A program made the translations under genes and the position numbers. DNA of 15,856 nucleotides, from assembly GCA_021648585.1 (NCBI GenBank), contig JAKISM010000039.1:1-15856 (forward strand). Reading direction: 5' to 3'. The DNA comes from Devosiaceae bacterium. GTDB lineage: Bacteria; Pseudomonadota; Alphaproteobacteria; Rhizobiales; Devosiaceae. The notes under the pieces were generated by a model. The model worked only from the letters and a program-made list of their open reading frames with translations, was not told where the DNA came from and did not search any database. Below, in pieces: positions 6,934 to 13,472 of this stretch. The stretch's first letter is position 1. Each line of letters opens with the position of its first letter.

Positions 6934-7992
6934 TTATTTATCAATTTGAGCATAAATTGCACCCTCATCAACTTCATTTTGGCACTTTGGTTGCCAATTT
7001 GGGTTTTGATCCTTGTCAATCAACACAGCACGCACCCCTTCGGCAAAATCATCTCGTTTACCCATCATTGCGGCAAGAGAGAGGTCGGTTTCTAGTGTTT
7101 TATCAATATCTTGATGGGTTCTTGCCCTATCATGCGAAATGATTATAGCGCTTAGAGATGTCGGGCAATGTTTTTGCAAAATATCATAAAATTCTTTTGC
7201 TGTTTGCTCAGATTTTGCTTGTTGTTCTAATAGATTTTTTATTTGCTTAATATTTTTCCCTGAAAAGGCTTGTTTGCAAGAATTTGCCTTAGCAATGAAT
7301 GATTCTTTGCTTAATGATGCTGTTTTTGACGAATCATTTTCTTTTGAGATTATTTTTTTAATTGCTGCATCTATATTTTCTTGCTTCATTGCTTTTAAGA
7401 GTTGCTCACGAATTTGAGGAAAATCTTCTTTTGCAATCACACAATCAGTGAGATTAAGCTCGATTGCATCATTTGCGCTTATTGCTTGTCCTGAGAGTAA
7501 AAATGCTAAAGAAATATGGCGCTCAATTTTTGCTAATAAAAAATCAATGCCGCAATCACAGACAAATCCTATTGCCGCTTCGGGCATTGCAAAAATTGTA
7601 TTCTTTGTTGCAAAACGATATGTTGCATGTCCTGCCAAACCAAGCCCGCCACCCATCACAATACCATCTGCTAACACCACTATTGGCTTTTTATATTTTG
7701 CAATATGGCCATCAAGACTATATTCTTTCTTAAAGAAATCATACATTTCTTGTGTCTGACCATCTAAAATATATTGTCGTGATAGACGTATATCACCACC
7801 TGCGCAAAACCCTCGCTCAGTTGCACTTTCAAGCAAAACAGCATCTATTAAATTATCATTTTCAAACTCGCTCAAAGCCGCATCAATCATATTTATCATA
7901 TTTAGATTAAGCGCATTTATTGCCTTTGGGCGGTTTAACTGGATAAAACCTATCTTATCTTTTGAAAAGATAATTACTTCGTCGTCATTCAT
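6934..7992 (-). CDS. Enoyl-CoA hydratase/isomerase family protein, probable 3-hydroxyisobutyryl-CoA hydrolase
   Basis: A crotonase-fold enzyme of 352 residues, longer than simple enoyl-CoA hydratases (about 260) and right for the HIBCH subfamily of valine catabolism, which releases 3-hydroxyisobutyrate from its CoA thioester. The oxyanion-hole region GFCAGGDIR lies at 61-69 and GIVMGGGLGL at 110-119. MPEAAIGF at 137-144 is followed by VCDCG, so E138 and D146 match the catalytic Glu/Asp pair of the hydrolase by spacing. The Cys-containing VC replaces the more usual Phe-Pro. The C-terminal CPTSL (276-280) and DFAEGVRAVLIDKDQNPNW (315-333) are hallmarks of the hydrolase subfamily. The frame opens at a TTG (8013), but the ATG at 7992, preceded by AAAAGATAAAGC, is preferred. 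No valine-pathway neighbours are visible. Confidence 0.85.
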   Translation of the reverse strand: MNDDEVIIFSKDKIGFIQLNRPKAINALNLNMINMIDAALSEFENDNLIDAVLLESATERGFCAGGDIRLSRQYILDGQTQEMYDFFKKEYSLDGHIAKYKKPIVVLADGIVMGGGLGLAGHATYRFATKNTIFAMPEAAIGFVCDCGIDFLLAKIERHISLAFLLSGQAISANDAIELNLTDCVIAKEDFPQIREQLLKAMKQENIDAAIKKIISKENDSSKTASLSKESFIAKANSCKQAFSGKNIKQIKNLLEQQAKSEQTAKEFYDILQKHCPTSLSAIIISHDRARTHQDIDKTLETDLSLAAMMGKRDDFAEGVRAVLIDKDQNPNWQPKCQNEVDEGAIYAQIDK

Positions 7993-8073
7993 TGCTTTAT
8001 CTTTTAAGTGCAAAATTATACATATTTGCTTTATGGCGTTTTCTTATTGGCAAAGCAATGTTATTGCAGAAAA
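7993..8073. promoter_or_regulatory. Divergent promoter region, possible -10 TATAAT for the crotonase gene
   Basis: This 81-base gap separates the divergent crotonase and SAF-oxidoreductase genes. A perfect TATAAT is present on the minus strand at 8020-8015, 22 bases before the crotonase ATG. No convincing -35 box is found at 16-18 bases, so the promoter is tentative. Nothing clear is seen for the plus strand. Confidence 0.3.
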
Positions 8074-9369
8074 ATGTCAAATATTCATCTTAGCGGTATT
8101 GCCGCCGATTTAGCGCAAAGAAACAACCCAATTCGCATTGGAATAATCGGCTGTGGCGAAATGGGAACGGATTTGGTTACGCAAATTATGTTGATGGAGG
8201 GTATAGAAATTGCCGCCATTAGCGCCCGCCGCCCACATACTGTTTTTGATGCCCTAAATATTGCTTATGGCAATAGCGAAATGGGGCAAGAAGTAAATAC
8301 CCGATCGCAAATGTCAAATGCGCTTGAATTGGGCAAAATCGCTATTACCAGTGATAATGAACTCATGGTAAGCACAGAGCAAATTGATGTGATAATCGAT
8401 GCAACAGGCAAGCCCGGAGTTGCCGCAGATTTCATTCTTTTAGCCATGCAGCACAACAAGCATATTGTCATGATGAATGTTGAAGCTGATGTAACCATTG
8501 GGCGCTACCTTAAGGCGCAAGCTGATAAGTTGGGCGTGATTTATACGCTTGGCGCAGGCGATGAGCCTTCTTCTTGTTTAGAGTTAATTGAATTTTGCTC
8601 AGCGTTGGGACTAACTATTGTTGCGGCTGGTAAGGGAAAAAATAACCCGCTTAAACATAGCGCAGTGCCTGCCGATTATATTGAAGAAGCCGCAAGGCGT
8701 AATATGAACCCTCGTTTGTTAGTAGAATTTGTTGACGGCTCAAAAACCGCTGTTGAAATGGCGGCAATAGCTAATGCAACGGGTCTTGTGCCTGATATTG
8801 CAGGAATGCACGGCCCAAACGCATCACGAGAAGATTTAGCAAAGGTGCTTATCCCAAAAGCTGATGGCGGTATTCTTAATAATATTGGCGTGGTCGATTA
8901 TACTATTGGCAAGGGGGTAGCACCCGGCGTATTTGTAATCGCCAAAGCTACTCACCCACGAATTATTGAGCGCATGGACGATTTACATATTGGCACAGGG
9001 CCATATTATGGATTTTTCCGCCCCTACCATCTTACATCGCTTGAAGTGCCGCTAAGCGTTGCCCGCATCATGCTTTATGGCAAGGCAGATATGGTGCCGC
9101 TTTCTAAGCCTGTTGCAGAAGTTTGCGCTATTGCAAAACGTGATATCGCTCAAGGAGAAAAAATAGATGCAATAGGGGAAACTTGTTATCGCTCTTTTAC
9201 TATGAAATATGAAGAAGCTAAACAAAAATCCTGCCTGCCAGTTGGCCTACTTGAGGGCGGCAAGGCGCTTAGCGCTATTAAAAAAGGCGAGCTCATCACC
9301 TCAATAAATGCCACTCCTGATAAAACAACCAAACTTTACGAAATGCGCCAAAAGCAAGATTTAATGTAG
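8074..9369 (+). CDS. NAD(P)-binding oxidoreductase with C-terminal SAF domain (homoserine dehydrogenase-like)
   Basis: A 431-residue protein. Residues 20-36 (IRIGIIGCGEMGTDLVT) form a Rossmann NAD(P)-binding loop with GxGxMG at 26-31. The next 100 residues continue the nucleotide-binding fold, with VIIDATGKPG resembling the dehydrogenase core. The middle part (roughly 160-330) resembles a homoserine dehydrogenase/Gfo-like catalytic domain. The C-terminal 80 residues (from about AEVCAIAKRDIAQGEKI) look like a SAF domain, a small beta-clip fold. Proteins of this arrangement are common in rhizobia and usually annotated only as SAF-domain or homoserine-dehydrogenase-like; the substrate is unknown. 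The frame is open from a GTG at 8008, but the ATG at 8074 begins the recognisable family N-terminus. Its RBS is weak (AGAAAA). It ends 6 bases from the convergent GNAT gene. Confidence 0.8.
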   Translation: MSNIHLSGIAADLAQRNNPIRIGIIGCGEMGTDLVTQIMLMEGIEIAAISARRPHTVFDALNIAYGNSEMGQEVNTRSQMSNALELGKIAITSDNELMVSTEQIDVIIDATGKPGVAADFILLAMQHNKHIVMMNVEADVTIGRYLKAQADKLGVIYTLGAGDEPSSCLELIEFCSALGLTIVAAGKGKNNPLKHSAVPADYIEEAARRNMNPRLLVEFVDGSKTAVEMAAIANATGLVPDIAGMHGPNASREDLAKVLIPKADGGILNNIGVVDYTIGKGVAPGVFVIAKATHPRIIERMDDLHIGTGPYYGFFRPYHLTSLEVPLSVARIMLYGKADMVPLSKPVAEVCAIAKRDIAQGEKIDAIGETCYRSFTMKYEEAKQKSCLPVGLLEGGKALSAIKKGELITSINATPDKTTKLYEMRQKQDLM

Positions 9370-9408
9370 GGATAATCACTCACATTTAAGAAAAGTAACC
9401 ATTATCCC
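9369..9408. repeat. Inverted repeat across convergent gene ends
   Basis: GGGATAAT (9369-9376) and ATTATCCC (9401-9408) form an 8-bp stem with a 24-base loop. It spans the stop codons of the SAF-oxidoreductase and GNAT genes and is followed by TTTA on the plus strand. It is the only candidate for ending either transcript here, but the loop is long and the T-run poor. Confidence 0.3.
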
Positions 9409-9900
9409 TTTATGCACTCCGCAATCATCAATGCTTTCATCAATAATGATAAAGCCAGCTTTTTCAAGCACACGGATTGAGCCAATATTAGCAGTGATGG
9501 AGCGAGCGAACAGTTTTTTATGTCCGCAATCTTTGGCCGCAATAATCATCGCTTTTGCCGCCTCGCTTGCATAGCCCTTGCCCCAAAAACCTTGCCCAAT
9601 CCAATAGCCAAGTTCTAGACCAAGCTCGCGATCAAGATGCCAACCTATCACTCCAATAAAACCATCAGTTTTTGATATTATAGCATAGGCGTGTTCTTGT
9701 TTAGTGCGTGCTAGATTATTGATAAAATCTATCGCATGTTCTTCTTTATATGGGTGAGGCAAACGAGCAAGAAACTTATGAATTTCTTTATTATTTGCCA
9801 ATTCTTGCAAATCCGCTTTATCTTTAAGAGAGGGCGCACGCAAAATTAAACGCTCGGTTTTTATTTCATCGGGCAGGTTATTTATGTGTGATATTGTCAT
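9376..9900 (-). CDS. GNAT family N-acetyltransferase (RimJ/RimL type)
   Basis: A 174-residue acetyltransferase that would move an acetyl group from acetyl-CoA to an amine, possibly a protein N-terminus. The N-terminal IKTERLILRAPSLKD (13-27) is typical of the RimJ/RimL group. GLELGYWIGQGFWGKGYASEA (94-114) holds motif A with the acetyl-CoA pyrophosphate loop, and NIGSIRVLEKAGF (138-150) is motif B. The frame runs upstream to a TTG at 9912, but the ATG at 9900 with GGAA about 6 bases before it is preferred. In rhizobia a GNAT gene commonly follows rplU-rpmA and precedes obg; here the neighbour after it is convergent and obg is absent. A strong terminator (9908-9944) sits just in front of its RBS, so expression may depend on readthrough. 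Confidence 0.88.
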   Translation of the reverse strand: MTISHINNLPDEIKTERLILRAPSLKDKADLQELANNKEIHKFLARLPHPYKEEHAIDFINNLARTKQEHAYAIISKTDGFIGVIGWHLDRELGLELGYWIGQGFWGKGYASEAAKAMIIAAKDCGHKKLFARSITANIGSIRVLEKAGFIIIDESIDDCGVHKGIMVTFLKCE

Positions 9901-9907
9901 AATAAAT

Positions 9908-9944
9908 TCCAAAATAAAAGGGAAGCTGGCTGGCCAACTCCCCT
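9908..9944 (-). terminator. Rho-independent terminator after rpmA
   Basis: On the minus strand AGGGGAGTTGGC pairs with GCCAGCTTCCCT (12 bp including two G-U pairs, hairpin 9944-9919). It is followed directly by TTTTATTTT. This is the strongest terminator in the window and would end the rplU-rpmA transcript. Its T-run ends at the GGAA of the GNAT ribosome binding site. Confidence 0.8.
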
Positions 9945-9962
9945 AAATATTTGCAAGATAGA

Positions 9963-9995
9963 TTTCATGCTGGGGAATTAATCACCAGCTTGAAA
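9963..9995 (-). other. Second hairpin between rpmA and the GNAT gene
   Basis: TTTCATGCTGG and CCAGCTTGAAA form two 5-bp stems around a T-T mismatch with an 11-base loop. No T-run follows on the minus strand, so it is not a classic terminator. It may protect the 3' end of the rplU-rpmA mRNA. Confidence 0.4.
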
Positions 9996-10007
9996 TGATT
10001 TAACTGG

Positions 10008-10274
10008 TTATTCGGCTGCTTTTCTTTGATCTACCGAAACAAAAGTTTTATTGCCAGCACGTTTTGAAAAAGAAACATTGCCATCAATAAGTGCAAAAAT
10101 TGTATGATCTCTTCCAAGACCAACATTATTGCCTACATGCCATTTTGTGCCACGTTGACGAACAATAATATTGCCAGCAACTACGCTTTCGCCACCAAAT
10201 TTTTTAATTCCTAAACGGCGACCTGCTGTATCACGACCGTTGCGTGATGAACCACCTGCTTTTTTATGTGCCAT
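10008..10274 (-). CDS. rpmA: 50S ribosomal protein L27
   Basis: A bacterial large-subunit protein whose N-terminus reaches the peptidyl transferase centre. The 88-residue product begins MAHKKAGGSSRNGRD, the conserved bL27 start without a cleavable extension. It continues with GRRLGIKKFGGE and the NIIVRQRGTKWHVGNNVGLGRD block, intact and full length. The ATG at 10274 has GGAG 8 bases upstream. It lies 11 bases after the rplU stop, the standard rplU-rpmA operon, and is followed by the hairpins at 9963-9995 and 9908-9944. Confidence 0.98.
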   Translation of the reverse strand: MAHKKAGGSSRNGRDTAGRRLGIKKFGGESVVAGNIIVRQRGTKWHVGNNVGLGRDHTIFALIDGNVSFSKRAGNKTFVSVDQRKAAE

Positions 10275-10285
10275 TTCCTATGCTC

Positions 10286-10951
10286 CTATTTCTTATCTTT
10301 GCTTGCAATAGCTGCTTTTTGATCGATTTTTGCACGTGGGGCTTTACCAGCAATTAGTTCTTTTGCTTGCTCAATCCATTCTTCACGCTCAATACGACCA
10401 CCAAATTTTAACTCGCTATCAACTCGTTCAATATCGGCTTTCTTAAAAGCTGCAATATCTTTAAGTGATTTAACACCTGCTGCATGTAATTTTTTTTCAA
10501 GGGCTGGGCCAACACCAGAAATTAGCTTGATGTCATCAATAAAATCAGCGCTTGCTTTTTTTGTAGCCGCTTTAGCTGGAGCAGCTTTTGCTTTTGCTGG
10601 CTTTTTAGCCGCCACTTTTTTAGGGCTTGCTTTTTTGCCATCAGTAAGAATTTCAACAATGCGCACTGTGCTTAGCAACTGACGATGACCATTGCGACGA
10701 CGATAACCTTGACGACGTTTCTTCTTAAAGATGATAATGGTTTTTTGTTTTTTGGTTTCAATTAATTCAGCAACAACGCTTGCGCCATTTACTAATGGCT
10801 CACCAATGCTCACATCAGCACCTGAGCCAACCATTAGAACATTATCAAACAAAACGTCTTGTCCTGCTTGTGCTTCTAATTTTTCAATTTTAATAATATC
10901 GTCTTTGGCAACTTTATATTGCTTGCCACCAGTTTTTATTACTGCAAACAT
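10286..10951 (-). CDS. rplU: 50S ribosomal protein L21 with C-terminal helix-hairpin-helix extension
   Basis: Residues 1-103 are a normal bL21 domain: MFAVIKTGGKQYKV at the start, and KKKRRQGYRRRNGHRQ at 77-91 for 23S rRNA contact. Bacterial L21 usually ends near 103; this one is 221 residues. A Lys/Ala/Pro linker (about 106-134) leads to residues 136-200. There DDIKLISGVGPALEKKL and the following AAGVKSLKDIA look like a helix-hairpin-helix fold, followed by a charged tail. Extended L21 proteins of this sort are known in rhizobial genomes, so the fusion is a lineage trait rather than an error. It could add rRNA or DNA contacts; that is not shown. The ATG at 10951 has AGAGAG about 6 bases upstream. 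A promoter is predicted at 11101-11129. Confidence 0.97.
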   Translation of the reverse strand: MFAVIKTGGKQYKVAKDDIIKIEKLEAQAGQDVLFDNVLMVGSGADVSIGEPLVNGASVVAELIETKKQKTIIIFKKKRRQGYRRRNGHRQLLSTVRIVEILTDGKKASPKKVAAKKPAKAKAAPAKAATKKASADFIDDIKLISGVGPALEKKLHAAGVKSLKDIAAFKKADIERVDSELKFGGRIEREEWIEQAKELIAGKAPRAKIDQKAAIASKDKK

Positions 10952-10965
10952 TTTTTCTCTCTTTA

Positions 10966-10979
10966 TCCACTTGTGTGGA
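10966..10979 (-). promoter_or_regulatory. Small hairpin just upstream of the rplU RBS
   Basis: TCCAC-ACAA-GTGGA on the minus strand forms a 5-bp stem ending a few bases before the AGAGAG ribosome binding site. It could contribute to translational control of the L21 operon, but it is short and may be chance. Confidence 0.25.
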
Positions 10980-11100
10980 ATTATTTTCGCGCTTTATGGT
11001 GCTATAGAATAGTCTTTTGGTTCAATTAAACCGTAAACCTCAAGCTGCAATTAACATATAGACTAAACGCAAATATCTAAATTTTGCGCAAAGTTGGCTG

Positions 11101-11129
11101 TTTATGCTGATAAACCTATAGTTTGTCAA
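11101..11129 (-). promoter_or_regulatory. Sigma70-type promoter for rplU-rpmA
   Basis: On the minus strand a consensus -35 TTGACA (11129-11124) is separated by exactly 17 bases from CATAAA (11106-11101), which matches four of six -10 positions. It would start transcription near 11094, giving a leader of about 140 bases before the L21 start codon. Confidence 0.65.
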
Positions 11130-11229
11130 GTTTTTATCCTAGCAAAAGGGCGGTATTTATATGATTAACAGATATAATTAGGAAACTAGCTTCGTGCGGT
11201 ATAGGTGAATAAGGAAAATCCCCGTGCTT

Positions 11230-11252
11230 AACTCACTGCTGTCTAGTGAGTT
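11230..11252. other. Hairpin beside the palindromic repeat
   Basis: AACTCACT and AGTGAGTT form a perfect 8-bp stem with a 7-base loop, followed by an AT-rich run. It lies 8 bases left of the 100-bp repeat and may be a weak terminator or part of the inserted unit. Confidence 0.35.
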
Positions 11253-11260
11253 ATTATTCT

Positions 11261-11360
11261 CGTCATTGCGAGTGCCTTTAGGCACGTGGCAATCCAGAAT
11301 CTCACGGCTATTCTCAATAATTCTGGATTGCCGCGTCGGCTACGCCTCCTCGCAAAGACG
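11261..11360. repeat. 100-bp nested palindromic repeat (MITE-like)
   Basis: The ends are CGTCATTGCGAG (11261-11272) and CTCGCAAAGACG (11349-11360), a 12-bp terminal inverted repeat with one mismatch. Inside are 15-bp arms at 11286-11300 (GTGGCAATCCAGAAT) and 11320-11334, with one G-U type difference. A side hairpin GTGCC-TTTA-GGCAC lies at 11272-11285, and another, GCGT-N5-ACGC, at 11333-11345. The whole folds as a branched cruciform. From memory, repeats starting CGTCATTGCGAG and carrying GGCAATCCAG arms are scattered through intergenic DNA of several proteobacterial genomes, including Rickettsia. It is more G+C-rich than its surroundings. No transposase or clear target duplication is visible. 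Confidence 0.75.
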
Positions 11361-11483
11361 GGCGGATATTTTTGTAATGAACAATATAGTTGGGTGTCTG
11401 TGTTAGTTTCTTGTAAGTTGTCAGCGTGACTGATAAAAACTTCAGGTATTGAGTATATAACAAATGAAAGACACTGGTAAATT

Positions 11484-11996
11484 ATGGCTAATAAAATCAA
11501 CAAATTCTTCTCTGGTTTAATAGATTCAGAAGTCTGGGATGTTTATGCCCTATCAATAGAAGAACTTAAAAATAGAAAGCTAATAAGAACCAGAAATATT
11601 GTAGGGGAGCGAGGAGAGTTTTTAGCTATTGAGACATATAATAAAACTTCGGGCTTATCAAATTTACAGGCAGCACCAGAAGGAACGCAAAATGTTGATG
11701 CAATTAGTCGTAAAGGCGAAAGATATAGCATTAAAACAATAACAGCACCAAGAAAAACAACAGGTGTATTTTATAATTGTGGTAATCAAGGAGATGAAAG
11801 TGCTCCTGATCAAAAATTTGAATTTGTTCTGGTGGTAATTATTGGAAAAAATTTCCAGTTAGAAAACCTTTATGAATTAACATGGGTGCAATTTTTGAAA
11901 TATAAAAAATGGCATAAAACTATGAAAGCATGGAATCTTTCCGTAACTAAAGATTTAATAGCAAATGCGAATAAAATATACAAAAAGCCCAATTAG
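11484..11996 (+). CDS. Unrecognised protein with restriction-endonuclease-like (PD-(D/E)XK) motifs
   Basis: A 170-residue soluble protein without signal or membrane segment. Residues 36-51 (TRNIVGERGEFLAIET) hold an acidic residue, E45, in a helix. Residues 70-86 read NVDAISRKGERYSIKTI. The order E45, D72, then K84 at the end of a strand fits the PD-(D/E)XK nuclease core, although the position two before K84 is Ser rather than Asp/Glu. The second half (FEFVLVVII, then ELTWVQFLKYKKWH) is a strand and helix pattern seen in uncharacterised endonuclease-like families. No methyltransferase gene accompanies it, so it is not a standard restriction-modification pair. The ATG at 11484 has a weak RBS (AAAGACACTGG). 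It lies between a palindromic repeat and a convergent transporter gene, suggesting acquired DNA. Function is not assigned. Confidence 0.6.
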   Translation: MANKINKFFSGLIDSEVWDVYALSIEELKNRKLIRTRNIVGERGEFLAIETYNKTSGLSNLQAAPEGTQNVDAISRKGERYSIKTITAPRKTTGVFYNCGNQGDESAPDQKFEFVLVVIIGKNFQLENLYELTWVQFLKYKKWHKTMKAWNLSVTKDLIANANKIYKKPN

Positions 11997-12016
11997 AATT
12001 TCTTCCAATCGGGCTT
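11982..12016. terminator. Terminator between the nuclease-like gene and the branched-chain binding protein gene
   Basis: AAGCCCAATT (11985-11994) and AATCGGGCTT (12007-12016) form a 10-bp stem with one imperfect pair, which becomes G-U on the minus strand. Reading minus, the stem ends in GGGCTTTTTG, a proper T-run, so it mainly ends the binding-protein transcript (stop at 12046). It overlaps the stop codon of the plus-strand gene, whose own T-run is poor. Confidence 0.7.
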
Positions 12017-12045
12017 ATCTAATCATATTAAATAATTACTTAGAA

Positions 12046-13254
12046 CTACTTAGCAGGGCCAACTTCAACGAATGTGCCGCCTTTAACTACCATTTCTACG
12101 ATAGTTCCCGGTACGTCACCAGCTGCATCAAACTCGTGTGAGCCTGAAGCGCCTTCGTAGTTTATTTCTTTGCCTGCTTTAAGAAGAGCAACTGCTTTTT
12201 CCCATTCACCCGGTAAAATAACTTCACCTGGTGCTGAAGAAACAGAGCGCACGGCGGCACTTAGGCCAGCACGATCGGCTGAGCCGTTTTTCTCAACAGC
12301 TAGTGCTAAGATAAATGTCCCATCATATGCTTGTGGTGCAAAGATTGATGTTGGATCAAGCCCAGCAGCTGTTGCAAGATCAGCATAGATAGTAGAGCCA
12401 GCAACTTCAGGTGAACCCGGTTTTGTAGCAATCATGCCCTCAACTGCTTTTGCATCAATACCAGTTAGAGCTTCATCGCCAACCATGCCATCACCACCAA
12501 TATAAGTTGTGAAGTCACCGCTTTCAACGGCTTGGCGAAGAACTGTTTGGCCAGAACCAGAAGCATAGGCAAGGATAACTAGATTTTGCGCACCAGTTGC
12601 GGCAAGTGATCCAAGTTCAGCACGATAATCAGCTTTACCTTCTTCATGTCCTTCAGAAGCGGCAACTGTTCCGCCGTTTTCTTCAAAAGAAGCGGCTAAT
12701 GCATCGGCAAAGCCTTTGCCATAATCATTATTTACATAAGAAATAGCAATTTCTTTTATGCCTTTTGAAAGCAATAGGCGAGCCATAACATCACCTTGAT
12801 AAGCATCTGATGGAGCAGTTCTAAATACTAGATCATTATCTTCCAAAGTAGTTAGTGATGGCGAAGTTGAGGCAGGTGAAATCATCACAACATTACCCGG
12901 TATGCCAGCATTATTAGCAGCTGAAATAGTAGCACCAGAGCAAAGCGCACCAATTATCGCTGTTACTTGATCGGTATTTACTGCCTTATCAGCAGCGTTA
13001 GCAGCGGCTGTTGCGTCAGCACAAGTTGTATCGCCTGATACAAATGAAAGTGTGCCGCCAACAATGCCACCCTGTGCATTTACATGTTCGGCTGCTAGTT
13101 TTGCTCCCTCAAAAATTGGTGGAGTAAGGCTTTCGATCGGGCCAGTAAAGCCACCTAAAAAGCCAAATTTTACATCTTGGGCAAAAGCTGGTGCTGCAAC
13201 AAGAAGAGCTGTAACGGCGACGCCAAGAGTTAAAGTTTTTTTCAAAATCTTCAT
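12046..13254 (-). CDS. ABC transporter periplasmic binding protein, branched-chain amino acid type (LivK-like)
   Basis: A 402-residue type I periplasmic binding protein (Peripla_BP_6 type) that would capture an amino acid or related solute for an ABC importer. Residues 1-25 are a signal peptide with cleavage expected after AFA (KKTLTLGVAVTALLVAAPAFA). The mature start DVKFGFLGGFTGPIESL is typical of LivK proteins. GDTTCADATAAANAADKAV (74-92) with ALCSG (103-107) supplies the C78-C105 pair common in the family. ISPASTSPSLT is the ligand-binding Ser/Thr loop. The ATG at 13254 has a strong GAGGG RBS at 6 bases. No permease or ATPase gene is adjacent, so it is an orphan binding protein served by components elsewhere. 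Its codon use is visibly richer in G+C than neighbours, consistent with high expression. The ligand cannot be fixed. Confidence 0.92.
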   Translation of the reverse strand: MKILKKTLTLGVAVTALLVAAPAFAQDVKFGFLGGFTGPIESLTPPIFEGAKLAAEHVNAQGGIVGGTLSFVSGDTTCADATAAANAADKAVNTDQVTAIIGALCSGATISAANNAGIPGNVVMISPASTSPSLTTLEDNDLVFRTAPSDAYQGDVMARLLLSKGIKEIAISYVNNDYGKGFADALAASFEENGGTVAASEGHEEGKADYRAELGSLAATGAQNLVILAYASGSGQTVLRQAVESGDFTTYIGGDGMVGDEALTGIDAKAVEGMIATKPGSPEVAGSTIYADLATAAGLDPTSIFAPQAYDGTFILALAVEKNGSADRAGLSAAVRSVSSAPGEVILPGEWEKAVALLKAGKEINYEGASGSHEFDAAGDVPGTIVEMVVKGGTFVEVGPAK

Positions 13255-13325
13255 GATTTCCCTCTAAAAGTTTGTTATTGTTAAAACCATTTTAGCTAGA
13301 TTAAAAACATCTAAACCAACATGAT

Positions 13326-13348
13326 TTAGCGAGATGTTATCTCGTTAA
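13326..13348. promoter_or_regulatory. 23-bp dyad in the divergent binding-protein promoter region
   Basis: TTAGCGAGAT-GTT-ATCTCGTTAA is a near-perfect palindrome with 10-bp arms and one mismatch. It lies in the 218-base gap between the LivK-like (minus) and betaine-binding-like (plus) genes. It could be an operator for one or both genes, or a hairpin. Its TTAGCGA half resembles the arm of the dyad at 2900-2916. No confident -35/-10 pair was found beside it. Confidence 0.4.
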
Positions 13349-13472
13349 AAATATCTTTGCATATAATTGCACTAAGAGTCACCAGAATTTATCAGCTTTA
13401 TTAATATTGATATATGATTTAATATCAAAACCAAACTTATTGTGATTTGTGAAATTAATTTGGATTAGAAAA

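Larger units (their letters stand above)
10952..11483. other. 532-base gene-free stretch with regulatory and repeat content
   Basis: No supportable gene is present. From left to right it holds the rplU leader with a small hairpin, the rplU promoter, about 100 AT-rich bases without recognised structure, a hairpin at 11230-11252, the 100-bp palindromic repeat at 11261-11360, and about 120 bases before the nuclease-like gene. No clear promoter was found for that gene. Short open frames here run through the repeat and are not credible. Confidence 0.6.

Noticed and set aside
8008..8073. N-terminal extension of the SAF oxidoreductase from a GTG at 8008
   Set aside because: The extra residues do not resemble the family and would use up the divergent promoter region; the ATG at 8074 fits better.
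11243..11503. 86-residue minus-strand reading frame across the palindromic repeat
   Set aside because: It is mostly the translation of the repeat, has no RBS or recognisable domain, and overlaps the start of the nuclease-like gene.
11484..11996. Restriction-modification system
   Set aside because: Only a nuclease-like protein is present; no DNA methyltransferase or specificity gene is within the window.
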